From NCBI GenBank assembly GCA_038534135.1, contig JBCAXJ010000001.1, positions 1-64,000 on the forward strand: a stretch of 64,000 bases of DNA, in the 5' to 3' direction. This stretch comes from Thermohalobaculum sp038534135. GTDB lineage: Bacteria > Pseudomonadota > Alphaproteobacteria > Rhodobacterales > Rhodobacteraceae. Each line of letters begins with the position of its first letter. Positions within the stretch are counted from its first letter, which is position 1. A program made the translations under genes and the position numbers. Shown here one piece after another: positions 25,871 through 34,058 of this stretch. Below the pieces are notes generated by a model. The model was not told where the DNA came from, searched no databases, and was given only the letters and a program-made list of their open reading frames with translations.

Positions 25871-27433
25871 TTACTTCAGACCGGCGAGGCGCAAACCTTC
25901 CATGATCTTGAGGTGTGCGACCGGATCAGGCATCGGATACTCCTGGTTGACCAGATCCGGTCCGAAGTCAGGCTCGACCATCTTGGCGCGCGAGATCGCT
26001 TCTGCCGCCGCGTCTTCCTGACCGAGATGGCCCAAGGCGCAAACCTCCCCAAGATGAGCCAGCAGACCGGCATTGGGCATAAGTTGCGCCATGCGTGAGG
26101 CTGAGACGGCGTCCTCGTGCTGATCAAGCAACAGGTGCGCCAGCGCCTTACTGCATATGACCACAAGCCTTAGGGAGTCTTGTGGGCTGGTTCTCTCTCC
26201 CAGCTCGAAAGCTGCGAGCGCTTCATGCGGCTCGTTCCTCTGGAGATGACACCGGCCCAGCAAGATGTGCGCCCAGCCAAGGTTCCGGTTGATTCTGAGC
26301 GCCTTTTGCGCAGCGGAGATCGCATTGTCGATCTCGCCCAGTGCCTCGAGACAACGCGCGAGCGCGACCCAAGCAAAAGGGATGCGGGCATCCAGCGCAA
26401 CCGCCCGCTGCGCCGTCTGAAGTGCCTTGAGCCGATGCGGTGACCTGCGGCCCGTCAGCGTGCTTTCCTCGGGCGATCCTCGGATCGCGCGGTATTGAAC
26501 GCAGTATGCATAGGCCAGCGTGGCGTAGGCTTCCGTGAACGTTGGCTCCAGCTCGATCGCCCGTTCGAGCATCGTCACGGCCTCGTCCTGCTGCCGATGA
26601 TCGAGCGTGCAGACCGCCGCGTATCCCAGGCAGTAGGCTTCCCATGCCGTGAGGTCTTCGAAGGCTCTTGATTGCGCACGCTTGCATTCATGCTCGTAGA
26701 TCAGCGTGATGACCGAGGTCGCGATCTTGGTCGCGATGTCCTCCTGACTGTCATAGAGGTGAAAGGCCGAGAGATCGAAACTGTCGGTCCAGACATGCGT
26801 TTCCGAAGCAACCTCGATCAACTGCGTCGTGACGCGTGCACCTATGTCGCGCTGCCTGAGGCTGCCCTCTACCAGGTAGTCGGCCGATAGCCTCTCGCCG
26901 ATCTCTTTCACGGTTAGTCCCTGGCCGTGCAGAGAGAACGCCGAGTTCCTGGCAAGCATGCGGATCAATCCGAACTTGGACGCCTGCGCAATCACACTGT
27001 CCGCAATGCTTTCCGAGGCGAGCTTGAAGTCCGGATCGGATGACAGACAATCGAGCGGCAGGATCGCGACGGTGCTGGGGAGCGTCTTCCTCTCTCCGGC
27101 CGGTTCGGTCGTGATCTGTGTGACCTCGCTTTCGTCCGGTGACATGAAACGCAGGCCGCGACCGTAGAATGTTCGGATCAGGCTGTCGGTCGAGTTTTCG
27201 TCGCCGATCGCCCGCCGGATATCGCGCACAGCCGTCGTCAGCGCTGCGTCCGAGACGGCACGCCCATCCCAGACCGCGTCCATGATTTCGGTCTTGGAGA
27301 CGATACGATCCCGGTTCTCGGCCAGGTAGACGAGCAGCGCGAACGGACGGGACGTCAACGGCAGCGCGTCGCCGTCGAGGCGCGCGACCATCTCGCGTGT
27401 ATCGATCTCAAGTTCTCCGAACCTGTAAATCAT
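25871..27433 (-). CDS. CadC-type winged-helix regulator with FlgO-like and TPR domains
   Basis: 520 aa, soluble. Residues 1-95 are an OmpR/CadC winged helix (YRFGELEIDTREMVARLDGD, TSRPFALLVYLAENRDRIVS, TFYGRGLRFM). Residues ~120-250 (AILPLDCLSSDP, FGLIRMLARNSAFS) resemble the TolB/FlgO-like domain often found in adenylate-cyclase-type regulators. Residues ~265-500 are TPR-like repeats (AIELEPTFTEAYATLAYAYC, AQKALRINRNLGWAHILLG). Unlike CadC it has no membrane helix, so it probably senses a cytoplasmic signal. Divergent from the C39-like protease gene and a likely controller of it. Confidence 0.82.
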   Translation of the reverse strand: MIYRFGELEIDTREMVARLDGDALPLTSRPFALLVYLAENRDRIVSKTEIMDAVWDGRAVSDAALTTAVRDIRRAIGDENSTDSLIRTFYGRGLRFMSPDESEVTQITTEPAGERKTLPSTVAILPLDCLSSDPDFKLASESIADSVIAQASKFGLIRMLARNSAFSLHGQGLTVKEIGERLSADYLVEGSLRQRDIGARVTTQLIEVASETHVWTDSFDLSAFHLYDSQEDIATKIATSVITLIYEHECKRAQSRAFEDLTAWEAYCLGYAAVCTLDHRQQDEAVTMLERAIELEPTFTEAYATLAYAYCVQYRAIRGSPEESTLTGRRSPHRLKALQTAQRAVALDARIPFAWVALARCLEALGEIDNAISAAQKALRINRNLGWAHILLGRCHLQRNEPHEALAAFELGERTSPQDSLRLVVICSKALAHLLLDQHEDAVSASRMAQLMPNAGLLAHLGEVCALGHLGQEDAAAEAISRAKMVEPDFGPDLVNQEYPMPDPVAHLKIMEGLRLAGLK

Positions 27434-27486
27434 GTGATTCTGTGCCCCTGCGCAGCATCTCCCCTGCGCGAAATGGACGCTAACTC

Positions 27487-27511
27487 AGATTTGCCAAGAT
27501 TTGCCCAGATT
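27487..27511. promoter_or_regulatory. Helically phased direct repeats between divergent regulator and protease genes
   Basis: AGATTTGCC at 27487-27495, again at 27497-27505, and a third half-copy AGATT at 27507-27511, in exact 10-base steps. OmpR/CadC winged helices bind direct repeats spaced one helical turn apart, so this is a reasonable operator for the divergent regulator. It lies ~54 bases upstream of the regulator start and ~150 upstream of the protease start. Confidence 0.5.
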
Positions 27512-27659
27512 CTCTTAAGCAGAAACCAGAATTTCCTCGAATTCAGCTCTAGATAAATATCAAATTGAGTTCCATATTCAGATCGCCGACGCGGAGATCC
27601 GGTGTTGGCGCGAAAAACGAAGACTTGTTCAGAGACCATACTCAAAAGGAACACAGATC

Positions 27660-28220
27660 ATGACCATTTCCATAGTGACATCTTCCGCCGGCACGAAACA
27701 TGCCGTTCACCATCAAGTCGATCCATACTCGTGCGGATGCGCATGCATCCTGATGGCGATCTACCGCAAGACCGGCAAGGAATTTGAAGAGTGGGTCATC
27801 TCTGACGGCACCAAGAACTTCGAGCAAGGAAAGTACGAAAAGACGGCCAAGGATGGCACGAAAATCAGCACCCAGCAGTACACGCCTTACGGCAGAGATA
27901 CAGGTCTGGCCGCCGGCAACATTGCAGTGTTCCTGCGCAAGGTGAACTTTCCGAATGCCAAGGTTGTCACGTCGACTGCGGATGCAGCCTGCCTGAGCTA
28001 TTTCGACTCGGCTAGCGCCGAAAAGCCGGTCATCGCGCAAGTCAAGTGGAACGGCGCGAACGCGGGCTGACACTGGGTCGTCGTGGACGGGGTAAAGAAC
28101 GACAAAATCATGGTCTGCGACCCCGGTCATGGAAACCTGCAAGAGACGCAGCGCGGCATGGTGTTCCGCGACCGTAACGGCCAGATCGGTCGATTCTCAG
28201 GCACCATGATTGCCTGCTAA
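27660..28220 (+). pseudogene. C39/papain-like cysteine protease with in-frame TGA
   Basis: The frame runs 136 codons from ATG (RBS AAAGGA) to a TGA at 28068-28070 and then stays open for 49 more codons to TAA at 28218. The part before the stop has Gln19 and PYSCGCACILMAIYRKTG (C25), the oxyanion Gln and nucleophile region of C39-type peptidases. The part after begins HWVVVDGVKNDKIMVCDPGH, which carries the catalytic His (codon 138) and Asp (154). The TGA directly precedes the His, where family members usually have Gly. It may be a recent nonsense mutation, a read-through site or a sequence error. No transporter or export signal seen. Confidence 0.7.
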
Positions 28221-28492
28221 GTCACGTTACAGAAATTAACCGAGGAAGAAGAATTCAATAAATCATTGATCAGCGTGGGGGCTGAGGGCCGGTCTATTAT
28301 ATTCGGGCTGGCCCACCCCCCCAAGTTTAAAATGAGTATCGAATTATTACCTGTGTAAACAAACTGAGTGATATGTGGCGGTGAGAGTAGCGAAAGTATA
28401 TTCAAAGCGATTTTTGAGTGAATTATTTTCTGCAAAGTATTTGAATAATGGGCCGGATGCTTTCATTGCCGGTTGCGCATATTGAACGGGAG
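28221..28492. other. AT-rich gene-free stretch downstream of the protease gene
   Basis: About 270 bases markedly richer in A+T than the flanks, with no open frame having an RBS. It ends at a strong hairpin terminator. The stem-like segments GGGCTGAGGGCCGG...CGGGCTGGCCCACCC around 28280-28320 could fold. Possibly the untranslated 3' end of the protease transcript or remnant acquired DNA. Confidence 0.4.
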
Positions 28493-28528
28493 CCCGCGCG
28501 CATTTTGGGTCATGCGCGCGGGTTTTCT
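28493..28528 (+). terminator. Intrinsic terminator after the C39-like gene
   Basis: Perfect 10-bp stem CCCGCGCGCA/TGCGCGCGGG (28493-28502 with 28513-28522), 10-base loop, followed by TTTTCT. The T-run is on the plus strand, so it ends transcription from the protease side. It stands just 9 bases before the end of the convergent dioxygenase gene. Confidence 0.85.
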
Positions 28529-28536
28529 CGTTTGTG

Positions 28537-29382
28537 TCAGGCCGCCATGGCGGCCGACAGGCCGGGCCCTTCCACAGTGATGCGGTGCATCAGGCGGCGA
28601 TGGCCGTGGTAGTCGTTGATCGCCTTGTGCCAGGTCGCGCGGTTGTCCCAGATCGCGATGGTGCCGGGGCGATAGCGCACACGGCAGGTGTATTCCGGCA
28701 GCGTGCACTGACTGTAGAGGAAGTTCAGCAGTGCCGCACTTTCCTCGGACGTCCAGCCGTCGATATGCGTGGTGAAGCCCGGGTTCACGTAAAGCGTCTC
28801 ACGCCCCGACAGGGGGTGGCGGATGACCACCGGGTGCAGGCTGTCCTGGGTGGCCAGTTCGGGATTGCCGATGCGGCCGGTGTTTGCCGTCTCACGCTCT
28901 CCGGCGGCTTTCTTCCCGAACGCGTGGCGCGACGAATGCCAGGCCTTCAGTCCGCGCAATGTGTCCTTCAAACCATCGGAGAATCCATCGAACACGGCCC
29001 CGATCGAGGCAAACATCGTGTCGCCGCCGATCTCGGGCGTTTCGATGCAATGCAGGATCGAGCACTGGGCGGGCTGCATGTCATAGGAGTGGTCGGTGTG
29101 CCAGTTCTCGCCGATTGCATGCGCCTGATCGGCCTCTTTGAGGACCATGGCGATCTTCTCGAAGCCCGGAACTTTCGCGAAGAACCGGTTGATGTTGATC
29201 GGGCCGATACGCTCGGCAAATGCGATCTGGTCGTCGGGCGTGATGTGCTGATCGCGGATGGCGATGACCGAGTGGTCGGTGAACGCCTGGAAGATCGTGT
29301 CGAACTGAGCCGGGTCGCGGACATCGGCGCCAATGATCTCGGCGCCGATCGCGCCTGTGAGCGGTTTGACTTCGAGTGCCAT
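28537..29382 (-). CDS. TauD/TfdA family dioxygenase
   Basis: 281 aa, the usual TauD length. Fe(II) ligands H95-x-D97 in ENWHTDHSYD and distal H252 in WDNRATWHKAINDYHG; 2-oxoglutarate-binding Arg in HRRLMHRITVEG. It couples 2-oxoglutarate decarboxylation to hydroxylation of a small acid (taurine, alkylsulfate or a phenoxy acid); the substrate is not identifiable and no sulfonate transporter is next to it. Two consecutive ATGs overlap the upstream stop; the second (29382) has better spacing from GGAGG. Confidence 0.88.
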   Translation of the reverse strand: MALEVKPLTGAIGAEIIGADVRDPAQFDTIFQAFTDHSVIAIRDQHITPDDQIAFAERIGPININRFFAKVPGFEKIAMVLKEADQAHAIGENWHTDHSYDMQPAQCSILHCIETPEIGGDTMFASIGAVFDGFSDGLKDTLRGLKAWHSSRHAFGKKAAGERETANTGRIGNPELATQDSLHPVVIRHPLSGRETLYVNPGFTTHIDGWTSEESAALLNFLYSQCTLPEYTCRVRYRPGTIAIWDNRATWHKAINDYHGHRRLMHRITVEGPGLSAAMAA

Positions 29383-29828
29383 CATGATCCTCCCGTCTGT
29401 GTGTCGTGTTCCTGGAACGCTTCTAGCAGATCGTCGAGTTCCTCGCAGCCGTCAGGGCAGGCAGATTGTAGTCTTATCAGCAGTGTGCGCGCGGCGTCCG
29501 GGTTGCCGATCTGCAGTTCCAGTTCGCCCATGTATTCGAGCGCGCCCTTGTGAGCCGGGTCGACTGCCAAAGCACGCTCGTAATAGGTGCGCGACTTCTG
29601 CCACTGTTGCAGCTTGCGATAGGCGTAGCCGAGCAGGTTCAGCGCATCTGCATCCTTGGGGTCGGTCACCAGCCAGTCATAGAGCGGCGTGATGGCATGG
29701 CTGGCGCCGCCGGATTCGATCTGCGCCTTGATGACGTCCAGATCTGGCCGGGGATCGGTCGGGTCATAGGCGGCGAAGGCGGGAAGGAACCCGGCGAGGA
29801 CGACCGCGGAGAAAACTGTGATGCGCAT
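29382..29828 (-). CDS. Exported TPR protein
   Basis: 148 aa. Signal peptide MRITVFSAVVLAGFLPAFAA with cleavage after residue ~20. Then two to three tetratricopeptide repeats (DALNLLGYAYRKLQQWQKSR, YYERALAVDPAHKGALEYMG), i.e. a periplasmic protein-interaction module. The tail is acidic. A longer in-frame opening to 30032 overlaps the upstream gene and is not chosen because the signal peptide fits the ATG at 29828. The stop is coupled to the TauD start. Role unknown. Confidence 0.75.
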   Translation of the reverse strand: MRITVFSAVVLAGFLPAFAAYDPTDPRPDLDVIKAQIESGGASHAITPLYDWLVTDPKDADALNLLGYAYRKLQQWQKSRTYYERALAVDPAHKGALEYMGELELQIGNPDAARTLLIRLQSACPDGCEELDDLLEAFQEHDTQTGGS

Positions 29829-29869
29829 CGCCTGAACATATGACGCAAATGGATTTCGTACCACCGCCA

Positions 29870-30343
29870 TCACTGTGTCGCCGCGCCTTCCAGCTTCTCG
29901 GATGTGTTCGAGAAATCGAGATTGCAATGGGTCTTCGCAAAGCCGCTGCGCGGAAGATCGTTGACCTGGGTCGGATTGAAACCCCGCAGCGCCGAGGTGC
30001 TTGACCATCGCACCAGAAAGTCCCGCTTGCACCGGTGATAGGCGATGCCAAGGCGCTCGGTCACGAGCCGCATCTCCTGTTCGTAGCGACCTTCGTTTCC
30101 GTCGGCATCAATCAGGATGACCATCGGTATCTTGTCAGTCAGGACGGATGCGAAAACGGCCTGATGGATGCTGTCGCGGGACGAGTTGGTGTGGTCCATG
30201 CCAATCTCGATGACATGCGTCGGGGTCTCGCAATCGACGCGGATTCCGCGTTCGGACCCCTGGTTGTCAAATTTCATGGCCGTTTCTGCATCTGCGCCGC
30301 CCAACAGCGCGCAGAGCAGACCCGCAAAGAACACTTCACTCAT
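29870..30343 (-). CDS. Hypothetical exported protein
   Basis: 157 aa. The N-terminus SEVFFAGLLCALLGGADAE looks like a signal peptide (cleavage near residue 19). The mature part has two cysteines and contains TPTHVIEIGMDHTNSSRDS and IPMVILIDADGNEG, a pattern suggesting an alpha/beta nuclease-like or Rossmann-like core, without a motif I can name. It ends with two C-terminal cysteine-containing turns. Lies between the TPR gene and the amidinotransferase in the same direction. No clear RBS. Confidence 0.55.
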   Translation of the reverse strand: MSEVFFAGLLCALLGGADAETAMKFDNQGSERGIRVDCETPTHVIEIGMDHTNSSRDSIHQAVFASVLTDKIPMVILIDADGNEGRYEQEMRLVTERLGIAYHRCKRDFLVRWSSTSALRGFNPTQVNDLPRSGFAKTHCNLDFSNTSEKLEGAATQ

Positions 30344-30411
30344 GGCACCGGTCCCCCGCTCTCACGCGGCAGAGCGTAACATGGAGGTCGTCCGGACAGA
30401 AGTCGCAGGCG

Positions 30412-31521
30412 TCATTGATGCGGGAAATAGTCCTGGAGCGCTCCCTCGCGATAGACATCCGCCGTGCAACAGTGCAGGCCCCCGCCGAAGGCATAGGCGT
30501 CGCGCAGATCGACCGGGATCACGTTCTGACCCAGCTTGTCGAGTTGCTCCATCTGGTAGACCTCGGAGGCCTCGACGCAGACGGTCTTGGGATCGAGCAC
30601 AAGCACGTTCATCGAGAGCCAGACCGAAGAATAGCAGAGCGCCGGCGGGGCATTGTGCGCGGGCTGCGCGGCATCGACAATCTCCCAGCCGTTCTTCTCG
30701 AACAGCGTCCGCTGGTCGTCGGGCAGGCGGCGCTGCGGGTTGTTCAGGATCAGGCCCGGACGGATCGGCGTGAACGTCGCGTCGATGTGGATGGGGTAGG
30801 GGTCGCCGGGGAAGTTGACCGTATGGACCCGGTGGTCCGGGAAGTGACGGCGTAGCCACTCGATGCCCTTCAGGTTGGTCGTGAAGCCGTGCTGCACGAC
30901 CAGATCCTTCCCGAAACGCAATACATCCGCGGCGTCAAACAGCGGTTCTTCCTCGGTCGTGACAAAGAACTTCTCGGCGGCCCACTGCAAACGCTTTTCG
31001 ACGCCGATGCTGTCCGAGAGATAATCCGGGTGGTAATCGGCGTCCGTCAGGCGCGGCTTGGGCGCGGTTTCGTGCCGGAAGTTCGGATCCTCGTCGAAAT
31101 AGCGCTGCATCAGCGGGCGATAGCAGAGATACTCGAACCAGCGGCAGCGATAGGACATCGTGGCTTCGAGGATCTCGTTGCCAACGGTCAGCAGAACGTC
31201 GCGTGGTGGCATGCAGCCGAACTGGCTGGCGGTGTGAAAATCCGGCGTGGTCGCGGGTATGGAAAAATCGATGGGTGTGGGGCGGTCGACGATGATGCCG
31301 CGATCCGCGAGCTGCTTTGCGAACCCGTCGAGCAACGCGTTCGCCCGGTCGATCGTCTCCTGCGGACGGCGGCCCCATTGGCCGCGCATATCGGAATCCT
31401 CCGGTACTTTCGCATCCAACGCGGGCTCTTCCGGCGGAATGTGACAGTCGTCAGCGCGTCCCACGATCACGTGCTTCAGCGGGTCCCATTCGTTCCACGA
31501 ATTGACTTTCGTGCTGTTCAT
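30412..31521 (-). CDS. Glycine amidinotransferase-like enzyme
   Basis: 369 aa. Closely follows the AGAT/StrB/CyrA family: FDAADVLRFGKDLVVQ, HIDATFTPIRPGLILNNPQR, SVWLSMNVLVLD and the nucleophile C351 in GGGLHCCTADVYREG. It would move an amidino group from arginine to an amine acceptor (glycine or another), releasing ornithine through a Cys-amidino intermediate. It is the second guanidino enzyme in this part of the window. The acceptor is unknown; no creatine or streptomycin-type pathway genes are nearby. Confidence 0.9.
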   Translation of the reverse strand: MNSTKVNSWNEWDPLKHVIVGRADDCHIPPEEPALDAKVPEDSDMRGQWGRRPQETIDRANALLDGFAKQLADRGIIVDRPTPIDFSIPATTPDFHTASQFGCMPPRDVLLTVGNEILEATMSYRCRWFEYLCYRPLMQRYFDEDPNFRHETAPKPRLTDADYHPDYLSDSIGVEKRLQWAAEKFFVTTEEEPLFDAADVLRFGKDLVVQHGFTTNLKGIEWLRRHFPDHRVHTVNFPGDPYPIHIDATFTPIRPGLILNNPQRRLPDDQRTLFEKNGWEIVDAAQPAHNAPPALCYSSVWLSMNVLVLDPKTVCVEASEVYQMEQLDKLGQNVIPVDLRDAYAFGGGLHCCTADVYREGALQDYFPHQ

Positions 31522-31593
31522 GATAAGTTTCCTTCGATGCCGCGCGCTGATTGCTTACTCACGGGCCGCAAGTCAAATCCAGATTGGACTCCC

Positions 31594-32163
31594 ATGCCAC
31601 GAACGTGGTCTTACGTCGTCGCCATCGGCGCCTCTGCCGGTGGGATAAAGGCAGTTTCCAGTCTGATTGCCGGTCTTCCCGCAAACTTCGCCGCGCCGGT
31701 TCTGGTCGCAATCCACTCGAAGGAAACGCTGCAACTGCCTGAAATTCTTGACAGGCGGAGCGCGATGTCGGCCGAGTTGCTTTCGCATGACTCGGACTTG
31801 CTCGCCGGACGGATCTATGTCTGCCCGGGCGGGAAGCAGAGCTATTTCTCGGGTGACCGGATGACGGTTTCCGATGACAGGCAAGGCGATCGCTTCACGC
31901 CTTCGGTCAACATGTTGTTCGAGTCCATGGCCCGCGAGCACGGCATACATGCCATTGCGGTCGTCATGAGCGGCATGTTGAACGACGGTGTTCTGGGGGC
32001 GCAAAGCCTGACCCGGTGTGGCTCGAAGATGTTCGTGCAGTTGCCCTGCGAGGCCGAGCACGACTCGATGCCGAACAGCGTGATCCTGAACGATGAACCG
32101 CTGGAAGTCCTGCCGGCTGCCGAGATTGCCAATGCGCTTGTTCGCATTGCCGGTGTGACCTGA
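31594..32163 (+). CDS. Stand-alone CheB-type methylesterase domain
   Basis: 189 aa, catalytic domain only. Triad visible: Ser14 in IGASAGGIKA, His41 in LVAIHSKE (the usual H-x-P is altered to H-S-K) and Asp131 in MSGMLNDGVLG. The receiver domain of chemotaxis CheB is missing and no che genes are adjacent, so it may act outside classical adaptation or on the chemoreceptor at 46-48 kb. Start: ATG at 31594 chosen; another ATG at 31537 would add 19 residues without an RBS. Confidence 0.82.
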   Translation: MPRTWSYVVAIGASAGGIKAVSSLIAGLPANFAAPVLVAIHSKETLQLPEILDRRSAMSAELLSHDSDLLAGRIYVCPGGKQSYFSGDRMTVSDDRQGDRFTPSVNMLFESMAREHGIHAIAVVMSGMLNDGVLGAQSLTRCGSKMFVQLPCEAEHDSMPNSVILNDEPLEVLPAAEIANALVRIAGVT

Positions 32164-32341
32164 ACCGGTCCTGCTAGGCAATCGACTGGCTTTGAGGGCA
32201 GCCCCCGGCGCGAACACCATGCCGTTAATCTGGTAACGGGGCGCGGGCAAGCGCAGCGCACGATCGACCCCGCCGTTGCAAGTCTTGCCCAAGCGGTTCG
32301 CCGGACACGATCGCATCGGTCCGGAGCGGCTGCAATTCGAG

Positions 32342-32370
32342 TTGAAATGCGCTAGTCTGCGATCTACTAG
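32342..32370 (+). promoter_or_regulatory. Putative promoter for the 32.4-33.9 kb pair
   Basis: TTGAAA (32342-32347), 17-base spacer, TACTAG (32365-32370), 28 bases before the ATG at 32398. The -35 is good, the -10 weak. Confidence 0.35.
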
Positions 32371-32397
32371 AAGTGCTGGTGGTGTGAGTTGGGCGAT

Positions 32398-32853
32398 ATG
32401 CGACCGAGATACTATGTCCCGTCGATCATTGGCACGATCGCAGCCGTCGTCTCGATCTTTGCGATGTATCCGGATGCCGTAAAAGGCGCGAAGCAAATGC
32501 TTGGCTTCACCGCACCTCCGGCACCGGTGACCGCTGTGTCGCCAGCGGTTCCGGAAATCGACGTCCCGCAGGCAATCGCACTTGGTATTGCTCACGAGAG
32601 GGAACGCGCTGGGTGCCCCGAAGATGTTCTGCGTATCCTGGATTATACCGAGGCGGTCGCCGAACCGACCGAGCGCAGCGGCGGCAAGTTCTTCGGAAAC
32701 ACCACTTTGACGCTCGTCGCCGCGCCGGCGGAGCCCATCACGATCAAATCCAAGGGCGGTGCCGAGTCGCGTGCAGCCGCTTTGGCCGCGGGCCAACAGG
32801 ATCTTCTGTCCCGTTTGCCGACCGAACTTCGCCAACGCATGCCTGATTGTTGA
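32398..32853 (+). CDS. Hypothetical membrane-anchored protein
   Basis: 151 aa from ATG 32398 (an in-frame TTG nine bases earlier is possible). One N-terminal membrane helix (YYVPSIIGTIAAVVSIFAMY), a Pro/Ala-rich linker, then a small soluble domain containing AHERERAGCPEDVLRILDYT and a conserved-looking C-terminal PDC. The orientation suggests a periplasmic domain. Sixteen bases upstream of the FlgO-like gene, so probably one operon. Family not recognised. Confidence 0.65.
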   Translation: MRPRYYVPSIIGTIAAVVSIFAMYPDAVKGAKQMLGFTAPPAPVTAVSPAVPEIDVPQAIALGIAHERERAGCPEDVLRILDYTEAVAEPTERSGGKFFGNTTLTLVAAPAEPITIKSKGGAESRAAALAAGQQDLLSRLPTELRQRMPDC

Positions 32854-32869
32854 ATACAGGAACCCTCCC

Positions 32870-33934
32870 ATGAAGCGAACACTTGCTGCTGTCGCCGTTG
32901 CGTCAATGATCCCACAGGCTGCACAGTCCGCCGACACGTACGAAGGTGCCGTAACCGAGCTGGCAAACCAGATCATGGAGACGTCAACCATCGAAGGCGC
33001 TTTCACGGTCGGCATCACCAACTTCTATCACGTCGACAATACGTGCTCGCACTTGTCGAACGAGATGGTCACGCGGATGAAGTCGAAGCTTTTTCGCGCA
33101 AGCGATGGCAAGGCGCGCGTCGTCAGCAGGCATCTGTTGCCCAAGATCCTGAACGAGATTGCGTTCAATACGGCGGCGGACAGTCCGGTCGATCCGGGGA
33201 CGGCGCCGAACACGGGAAAGATCTCGGGCGTCCAGACTTTGCTGTTCGGCAACATACTTGAGCGCCAGGACCGGATCAGTGTCTCGATGGAGCTGATCGA
33301 GACCGAGACAGCGATCATGAAAGCCATCGCCGAGGCCGACTTTCCGCGCACCAACTCGGTGAACGAGTTGATCGCGACCCGGAGCGCCGAGGCCTGCGGG
33401 GTTTCACTGATCGGCAACGCCGTTGCCGGAGCCGCAACCACGCCTGGAGCTGCCGTTCAATCGCCGGGGCCGAGTACAAAAGTGCCGCCAAGGCAAGCCG
33501 TGGCCAATTTCGATGCGAATGGCTTCTCAGCAAAGCTGGTGCGCGCCGTCTACTCCAAGAGCAAGAAGACTGCGACCTTTGTGATCCGGTTCGAAAACAC
33601 CAGCGACAAGCCGATCCGGTTGGCCTACACGCCGCGCACCTTGTCGGTGACGGACGATCTGGGAACGATGATGCCCTGGAAGGACGCGTGGTCGGGTTTG
33701 AAGACATGCAACACGTACAAGTACAATTGCACCTTCGCCTACAATGACCGCGCGACCGAACTGGACGTCGGCAAGCAAGCGCAGCTTGCGTTCAACGTGT
33801 CGTCGACCAGCGAGGAGCCTCCAGCAAACGTGTCCGTCGGCATGGAGATCATCTTCTCGCCGAACCCCGATGACAAAAGCGATTACAAGCTGATCGCTCT
33901 GGGCATGTACGATGTGCCGCTGGAAGTGCGCTGA
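32870..33934 (+). CDS. Exported protein with FlgO/CsgG-like domain
   Basis: 354 aa. Signal peptide MKRTLAAVAVASMIPQAAQS (cleavage after ~20). Residues ~40-185 fit the FlgO/TolB-like fold found in outer-membrane and regulatory proteins: GAFTVGITNF, LSNEMVTRMKSKLF, RVVSRHLLPKILNE, LLFGNILERQDRISVSMELI. After a Pro-rich linker, residues ~215-350 form a beta-sandwich-like module (TFVIRFENTSDKPIRLAYTP) with two cysteines around CNTYKYNC that could form a disulfide. Probably periplasmic. Function unknown. Confidence 0.65.
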   Translation: MKRTLAAVAVASMIPQAAQSADTYEGAVTELANQIMETSTIEGAFTVGITNFYHVDNTCSHLSNEMVTRMKSKLFRASDGKARVVSRHLLPKILNEIAFNTAADSPVDPGTAPNTGKISGVQTLLFGNILERQDRISVSMELIETETAIMKAIAEADFPRTNSVNELIATRSAEACGVSLIGNAVAGAATTPGAAVQSPGPSTKVPPRQAVANFDANGFSAKLVRAVYSKSKKTATFVIRFENTSDKPIRLAYTPRTLSVTDDLGTMMPWKDAWSGLKTCNTYKYNCTFAYNDRATELDVGKQAQLAFNVSSTSEEPPANVSVGMEIIFSPNPDDKSDYKLIALGMYDVPLEVR

Positions 33935-34058
33935 GGTTTCGAATCGAAATCTGATTGTGTCTCGACGTGTCCTTACGGATCTTGCGCTGCAGGTGACGAC
34001 GTGAGGCGGGACTGTTCGATCCGGCTTTTCCTGCTTCGATCTCGAGCCGCAGGTCGCG

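Noticed and set aside
24914..26098. 394-codon plus-strand opening across two minus-strand genes
   Set aside because: Spans the reverse of the amidinotransferase-like enzyme and the regulator, both clearly coding; product has no recognisable motifs.
28068..28130. Selenocysteine site in the C39-like gene
   Set aside because: Only a 4-bp stem (CGTC/GACG with a 3-base loop) can be seen after the TGA, Gly rather than Cys is usual there, and no selenoprotein family fits. Kept only as a check in the finding.
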